Below are positions 52,219 through 56,737 of a stretch of 56,737 nt of DNA, in pieces (position 1 is the stretch's first letter; every line of letters starts with the position of its first letter). The notes below the pieces were generated by a model. That model did no database searches, was not told where the DNA came from, and saw only the letters and a list, made by a program, of their open reading frames with translations. Origin of the DNA: Flavobacteriaceae bacterium. Lineage in GTDB: Bacteria > Bacteroidota > Bacteroidia > Flavobacteriales > Flavobacteriaceae. The stretch covers positions 1 to 56,737 of the forward strand of contig JABXIJ010000005.1 in the NCBI GenBank assembly GCA_013373105.1, given 5' to 3'. The translations under genes were made by a program, and so were the position numbers.

Positions 52219-53088
52219 ATGGATACCAAAGAAATACTTAAAAAAGTTCGTAAAATAGAGATTAAGACAAGACGTTTGTCTGATCATGTTTTTGGAGGTG
52301 AATACCATTCATCTTTTAAAGGACGAGGTATGACTTTTTCTGAAGTACGCCAATATCAATATGGAGATGATGTACGTAATATAGACTGGAATGTTACTGC
52401 ACGTTATAATGAACCTTTTGTTAAAGTTTTTGAAGAAGAACGTGAATTAACTATGATGCTCATGGTAGACGTTTCTGGTTCAGAATTATTTGGTACTAAC
52501 AACCAATTTAAAAAAGAAACCATTACAGAAATTGCAGCAACATTAGCATTTTCTGCAACTCAAAATAACGATAAAGTTGGTTTAGCTCTTTTTTCTGATG
52601 AAATCGAATTATTTATTCCACCAAAAAAAGGAAAAAGCCATGTATTAAGAATTATTAGAGAACTTATAGAATTTAAACCAAAAAGTAAAAAAACTAATAT
52701 TTCTGAAGCATTAAGATTTCTATCGAGTGTTTTAAAGAAAAGAGCTATTGTTTTTATGTTATCTGACTTTATGGATGATGATTACGAAAAAACACTAAAA
52801 ATTGCAGCAAACAAACACGATGTTACTGGCATAAGAGTTTATGATAAACACGATGAAGAAATTCCAAATTTAGGAATGGTACCTATGTTAGATGCTGAAA
52901 CTGGCAATGTTATATTAACCAATACATCATCAAGATCTGTAAGAAATAGATATAAAGCAAATGCTCTTAGGTTATCTGATTATTTTGAAAACACCTTTAA
53001 AAGAGGTGGTGCTGGTACTATAAACACTAGAGTAGACGAAAGCTATGTGATGAAGTTATTAGGTTATTTTAAAAATAAAGGCGGATAA
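52219..53088 (+). CDS. DUF58 domain (VWA-like) protein
   Basis: The 289-residue protein has the DUF58 signature (GRGMTFSEVRQYQYGDDVRNIDWNV trimmed, about 35-59) followed by a VWA-like fold with MLMVDVSGSELFG (about 90-102; partial MIDAS DxSxS) and a later Asp in MLSDFMDDDYE. It is the cytosolic partner of MoxR in Bat clusters. A 60-base gap with TTAGCAA repeats lies before it. Confidence 0.93.
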   Translation: MDTKEILKKVRKIEIKTRRLSDHVFGGEYHSSFKGRGMTFSEVRQYQYGDDVRNIDWNVTARYNEPFVKVFEEERELTMMLMVDVSGSELFGTNNQFKKETITEIAATLAFSATQNNDKVGLALFSDEIELFIPPKKGKSHVLRIIRELIEFKPKSKKTNISEALRFLSSVLKKRAIVFMLSDFMDDDYEKTLKIAANKHDVTGIRVYDKHDEEIPNLGMVPMLDAETGNVILTNTSSRSVRNRYKANALRLSDYFENTFKRGGAGTINTRVDESYVMKLLGYFKNKGG

Positions 53089-53150
53089 TTAAAAGTTAAT
53101 TCGAACAATTTCGTGAAGCATTAACAAATTGAATTCGAAGATTAATTTAT

Positions 53151-54062
53151 ATGGGAAAACGTATTTTATATATACTATTACTAATATCAACCTTTGCTTT
53201 TGGGCAAAACCCCAAAGTAAAAGCTCAGGTAGAAACTTCACAAATTAGAATTGGAGAGCAGTTTAGTTACAGAATATCTGTTAATGAAGTTAATAACGTA
53301 ATTCTTCCTAAATTACAATTACAAGGTTTAGAAATTATAGACTCTGCTAAGGTAGATACTTTGCAGAATATGCTTATTCAAAAGTATATTATTACTGGTT
53401 TTGATAGTGGTGCTTTTTATATTCCACAACAGCAAGTATTCATAAAAAACCAGGCTTACTTAACAGATTCATTATTAATAAATGTTGCTACAGTACCTGT
53501 AGATACTACAAAAATCAAAAAATATCCTATTAAAAGTATTAAAAAAGAACCTTATGTTTTTGATGATTTTAAAATCTACATTTATATACTACTAGCGGCT
53601 TTAGCTATTATTGGTTTTTGGATCTATTGGTTTGTTATTAGAAAACGAAAAATGGAAGAAGACACACCAACTTACAGAGTTTTAAAACCTTATGAAGAAG
53701 CAATGTTTAAGTTAAGTGAGTTAGATAAAAAATTATTGTGGCAAAATAATAAGGTAAAAGAATACTATAGTGAACTGACAGAAATCATTAGAAATTATAT
53801 TGAGCGTGAACTAAAAATTCCAGCTTTAGAAAAAACTTCAGATGAGATTATTGAAGTATTAGAAGACTTCAATCAAGCTAAAACTATTAATACATCCAAG
53901 GAAAATATTCAAAAACTAAAAGATTTATTTACAGAAGCAGATTTAGTGAAATTTGCTAAATCTAAACCATTAGCATCTGAAATTGAGGAAGATAGAAAAG
54001 ATGTAGAAGAAATAATACATAACCTAAAACCAAAAGAAATAGAAAAAGAAGATGTGGAGTAA
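53151..54062 (+). CDS. Bat-operon membrane protein (DUF4381/BatD-like)
   Basis: The 303-residue protein has a signal peptide (MGKRILYILLLISTFAFGQ), a beta-rich periplasmic domain of about 115 residues, one transmembrane helix (IYILLAALAIIGFWIYWFVI, about 144-163) and a cytosolic helical domain (KVKEYYSELTEIIRNYIERE). It fits the small Bat-cluster protein between DUF58 and BatA in Flavobacteria. Its end overlaps batA by 11 bases, showing tight coupling. Confidence 0.8.
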   Translation: MGKRILYILLLISTFAFGQNPKVKAQVETSQIRIGEQFSYRISVNEVNNVILPKLQLQGLEIIDSAKVDTLQNMLIQKYIITGFDSGAFYIPQQQVFIKNQAYLTDSLLINVATVPVDTTKIKKYPIKSIKKEPYVFDDFKIYIYILLAALAIIGFWIYWFVIRKRKMEEDTPTYRVLKPYEEAMFKLSELDKKLLWQNNKVKEYYSELTEIIRNYIERELKIPALEKTSDEIIEVLEDFNQAKTINTSKENIQKLKDLFTEADLVKFAKSKPLASEIEEDRKDVEEIIHNLKPKEIEKEDVE

Positions 54063-55053
54063 TGTAGAATTTTTAAATCCTGAGTTTTTCTATTTGCTAA
54101 TATTAATTCCTTTATTAGCAATTTGGTATTTCTTTATGCGCAAAAAAGATGCGGCTGTATTAACAATTCCTTCTACAAAAGGATTTAACACTTCATCTTT
54201 ACTATCAAAATTAAAACCACTACTCTATATTTTAAGATTATTAGCTTTAGCAGCTATTATTGTTGCCTTAGCAAGACCAAGAAATGTTTCAGTTAGCAAA
54301 CGAACTAAAACTAACAGAGGTATAGACATTGTTATGGCAATTGATGTTTCAGCAAGTATGCTAGCTAGAGATTTAAGACCAAATAGACTTGAAGCATTAA
54401 AGCAAGTAGCCATAAATTTTGTAAATAGAAGACCTAATGATAGAATTGGAATTGTTGTTTATGCAGGAGAAAGCTTTACACAAACGCCAATTACTAGTGA
54501 CAAAAGAATTGTAAAAAGAACAATTTCTGAATTACAATGGGGAAGCTTAGAAGGTGGAACTGCAATTGGTATGGGCTTAGGTTCTGGAGTTAATAGGTTA
54601 AAAGAAAGTGAGGCAAAAAGTAAAGTTATTATTTTACTTACAGATGGTGTAAATAACTCAGGAAATATAGATCCAAGAACTGCTACAGAATTGGCTAAAG
54701 AATTAGGAATTAAAGTATATACTATAGGTATTGGTACAAATGGAATGGCAGATTTTCCATGGAGTAAAGATCCAAGAACGGGTCAATTAAACTTTAGAAA
54801 ACAACAAGTAGAAATCGATGAAGACTTGTTAAATTACATAGCAGTTCAAACAGAAGGAAAATATTTTAGAGCAACAAACAACACTGAACTTAGAGAAATT
54901 TATGAAGAAATAGATAAGCTTGAAAAAACTAAAATAGAAGAATTTAAGTATTACAATTATAGAGAATTGTACAGAACTTTAGTATTCTTAGCAATAGGTT
55001 TTATTGGCTTAGAATTTTTATTAAGACACACAATATTTAAGAGTTTTATATAA
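54052..55053 (+). CDS. batA: BatA, VWA-domain membrane protein
   Basis: The 333-residue protein has two N-terminal transmembrane helices (about 8-24 and 52-72), a VWA domain with an intact MIDAS (AIDVSASM, about 98-105; Thr and Asp in LTDGVNNSG near 197) and a C-terminal transmembrane helix. BatA belongs to the aerotolerance operon first described in Bacteroides fragilis, where it supports growth under oxygen stress. The mechanism is not settled. Confidence 0.92.
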   Translation: MWSNVEFLNPEFFYLLILIPLLAIWYFFMRKKDAAVLTIPSTKGFNTSSLLSKLKPLLYILRLLALAAIIVALARPRNVSVSKRTKTNRGIDIVMAIDVSASMLARDLRPNRLEALKQVAINFVNRRPNDRIGIVVYAGESFTQTPITSDKRIVKRTISELQWGSLEGGTAIGMGLGSGVNRLKESEAKSKVIILLTDGVNNSGNIDPRTATELAKELGIKVYTIGIGTNGMADFPWSKDPRTGQLNFRKQQVEIDEDLLNYIAVQTEGKYFRATNNTELREIYEEIDKLEKTKIEEFKYYNYRELYRTLVFLAIGFIGLEFLLRHTIFKSFI

Positions 55054-55054
55054 T

Positions 55055-56101
55055 ATGTATAAACTAGAAGAACCAATTTATTTTTATCTATTTACAATCA
55101 TACCAATTATGATTGTAATATTCTTATTGGTTTTATGGTGGAAAAAAAGATCCCAAAAGAAGTTTGCTAATTTAGAGTTGTTAAAAAAACTTGCTCCAAA
55201 TACATCAACATTTAAAGCGACTTTAAAATTACTGATGTTAATTCTTGGAATATCATTTTTAATCTTAGCATTAGTAAACCCAAAAATGGGTTCTAAATTA
55301 AAAACAGTAAAAAGAGAAGGCGTAGATGTAGTTTTTGCTCTAGATGTTAGTAGAAGTATGCTAGCAGAAGATATTGCACCTAACAGATTAGAAAAAGCAA
55401 AACAAATTATTTCTAAAATAATTGATAACTTAGGTAGTGATAGAGTTGGTGTTATAATTTATGCCGGAAATTCATATCCGCTTTTACCTATAACTACAGA
55501 TCATGCAGCTGCTAATATGTTTTTACAGAATGCAAATCCAGATTTGGTTTCTAGTCAAGGTACAGCAATTAATGAAGCTTTAGAGTTAGCAAAAACATAT
55601 TATAATAATGATGAGCAAACCAATCGTTTTTTAGTTATAATATCAGATGGTGAAGACCACCAAGAAGAAACAAGACAAGTGGCACAAAATTTATCTAATG
55701 AAGGTGTAAAAGTCTATACAGTTGGCGTTGGAACAGAAAAAGGCGGTCCAATTCCAATGCGTTTAAATGGAAGTATGATTGGTTATAAAAAAGACAATAA
55801 GGGCGAAACAGTAATTACAAAAAGAAACAGCACTGTTTTACAAGATATTGCAGATATTGGAAATGGAAAATATATAGATGGTAATTTAACCGAAAATCCA
55901 GTGAATGAGATTTCAGAAATTATGGCAAATGCACAAAAAAATGAATTTGAAACCAAACAATTTTCTGATTATAAAGATCAATTTCAATGGTTTTTAGGTT
56001 TTGGATTTTTATTTTTATTATTGGACGTTTTCTTATTTGAAAAGAAAACCAAATGGTTGAAGAAAGTAGATTTATTTAATGAAGAAGAAACTAAAAAGTA
56101 A
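55055..56101 (+). CDS. batB: BatB, VWA-domain membrane protein
   Basis: The 348-residue protein resembles BatA: two N-terminal helices, VWA with MIDAS ALDVSRSM (about 95-102) and ISDGEDHQEE (near 200), and a C-terminal helix (WFLGFGFLFLLLDVFLF). BatA and BatB probably arose by duplication and may pair. The gap from batA is 1 base. Confidence 0.92.
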   Translation: MYKLEEPIYFYLFTIIPIMIVIFLLVLWWKKRSQKKFANLELLKKLAPNTSTFKATLKLLMLILGISFLILALVNPKMGSKLKTVKREGVDVVFALDVSRSMLAEDIAPNRLEKAKQIISKIIDNLGSDRVGVIIYAGNSYPLLPITTDHAAANMFLQNANPDLVSSQGTAINEALELAKTYYNNDEQTNRFLVIISDGEDHQEETRQVAQNLSNEGVKVYTVGVGTEKGGPIPMRLNGSMIGYKKDNKGETVITKRNSTVLQDIADIGNGKYIDGNLTENPVNEISEIMANAQKNEFETKQFSDYKDQFQWFLGFGFLFLLLDVFLFEKKTKWLKKVDLFNEEETKK

Positions 56102-56105
56102 CAAC

Positions 56106-56737
56106 ATGAAAAGTAAAATAACCTACATTGTACTCACTATTTTTATATGCTCTGGGCTAAACATTTTTGCTCAAAAAGATTCTATTGCTCAACAACGAAA
56201 AGCAAGAAAGTTTGTTAGAGATGGTAATACTTTATACAAAGAAAAAAAGTTTACAGATGCTTCTGTAGCCTATAAAAAAGCACTTTCAAACAGTTCTTAT
56301 TACGACAAAGCAAGTTATAATTTAGGTAATGCCTTGTATCAAGGCCAAAATTTTAAAGAAGCAATACCTCAATTTGAGTTAACAGCAAAAACAGCAGAAG
56401 ATAAATACACCAAAGCAGAAGCTTATCATAATATGGGCAATGCTTTTATGGAAACCAAAAACTATCAAGGTGCTGTAGACGCATACAAAAATTCGTTAAG
56501 AAACAATCCTAATGACGATGAAACTCGTTATAATTTAGCAGTAGCTCAAAAATTACTTGACAAGCAAAATCAGCAAAACAAGGATAAAAATAAGAATAAA
56601 AAAGACAACAAAAACAAAGATAAAAAAGACAAAGACGATAAAAACAAGAACGATGATAAGAAAGATGGTGATGATAAAGACAAAAAAGACGATAAAAATA
56701 AAGATGACAAAGGCAATAAAAACCAAGACGATAAAAA
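56106..56737 (+). CDS. batC: BatC, TPR protein (3' end outside window)
   Basis: ATG 56106 opens a frame that runs off the right edge, 210 codons visible. It has a signal peptide (SKITYIVLTIFICSGLNIFA), then TPR repeats (about 35-150; YNLGNALYQGQNFKEAI and YHNMGNAFMETKNYQGAVDAYKNS trimmed) and then a long low-complexity tract of Lys, Asp and Asn from about residue 156 to the window edge. The gene follows batB by 4 bases and continues the operon. BatC proteins are thought to link to other Bat proteins by TPR contacts; the charged tail is typical. Confidence 0.9.
   Translation, partial: MKSKITYIVLTIFICSGLNIFAQKDSIAQQRKARKFVRDGNTLYKEKKFTDASVAYKKALSNSSYYDKASYNLGNALYQGQNFKEAIPQFELTAKTAEDKYTKAEAYHNMGNAFMETKNYQGAVDAYKNSLRNNPNDDETRYNLAVAQKLLDKQNQQNKDKNKNKKDNKNKDKKDKDDKNKNDDKKDGDDKDKKDDKNKDDKGNKNQDDK

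Noticed and set aside
1..56737. CRISPR array, prophage, insertion sequence or defence island
   Set aside because: No regularly spaced repeats, transposase, integrase, phage or defence genes were seen; gene content is core-like.
51169..56737. Bat operon as a novel system
   Set aside because: MoxR, DUF58, BatA, BatB and BatC order is well known in Bacteroidetes; only the operator repeat is unusual.

Overview
The window is a stretch of a Flavobacteriaceae chromosome. The evidence is low GC (roughly 30%), the promoter signature TAnnTTTG (with or without an upstream TTG) before many genes, signal peptides ending in FAQ or FSQ, a SusC-style TonB receptor with a carboxypeptidase-regulatory domain, and family-specific genes (DUF6341, DUF6427, DUF4230, bacterial GH3, Bat operon). 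Gene content and spelling resemble Polaribacter or Tenacibaculum, but I cannot fix the genus by reading alone. There is no prophage, insertion sequence, CRISPR array or obvious genomic island. This is mostly core chromosome.

Layout. 1-10.8 kb, minus strand: a patatin-like lipase running off the left edge, uvrC, a frameshifted DUF4230 gene, lspA, a secreted adhesin-like protein, a DksA/TraR-like protein, ileS, a frameshifted geranylgeranyl-reductase-like flavoprotein and a TerB-DnaJ co-chaperone. 10.9-12.3 kb, plus strand: bacilliredoxin, a small membrane protein and an HD hydrolase. 12.3-12.85 kb: a decayed spot where an AraC regulator has lost its N-terminal half. 12.85-17 kb, minus strand: enoyl-CoA hydratase, a histidine kinase, a lipoprotein and a MATE exporter, with a universal stress protein diverging. 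17.8-32.6 kb: AddB-like nuclease, omega-amidase, PlsC, a membrane protein, a TonB receptor, pgi, an M23 peptidase lipoprotein, DUF3108, then an aromatic amino acid catabolism group (tryptophan 2,3-dioxygenase, HPPD, homogentisate dioxygenase). 32.8-37.7 kb, minus strand: ferritin, a small hairpin-controlled gene, ferredoxin-NADP reductase, NifU-like and Mrp Fe-S factors, an alkyltransferase-like protein and trmB. 37.7-45 kb, mostly plus: DUF6427 (with upp facing it), yicC-gmk-nadD, M23 peptidase, GH3, a 27-residue membrane peptide, queD and a frameshifted lipoprotein. 45-47.4 kb, minus: pth, rplY, prs. 47.4 kb to the end, plus: tRNA-Leu(CAA), HupE/UreJ, dCMP deaminase-S41 protease-LpxH, then the MoxR/Bat operon, cut off inside batC.

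Themes. Iron, redox and Fe-S genes cluster at 32.8-36.4 kb (ferritin, flavodoxin/ferredoxin reductase, NifU, Mrp). The Bat operon assembles an AAA ATPase with three VWA-type proteins and a TPR protein in the envelope. Tyrosine and tryptophan ring-opening enzymes sit together, although fumarylacetoacetase is not here.

The most notable observations are: (1) three genes broken by exactly one base in short A/T runs, which looks like sequencing or assembly error; (2) a probable deletion junction at about 12.7 kb that removed the 5' halves of two divergent genes; (3) a perfect 13-bp inverted repeat that takes in the start codon of a small gene next to ferritin; (4) a perfect TGTGA-N6-TCACA palindrome before the ferredoxin-NADP reductase; (5) a 10-bp inverted repeat directly against the -7 box of the Bat operon; (6) several genes whose longest-ORF start lies on or upstream of a promoter -7 box, so that the start must be moved downstream. 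I did not find a convincing new multi-gene system.
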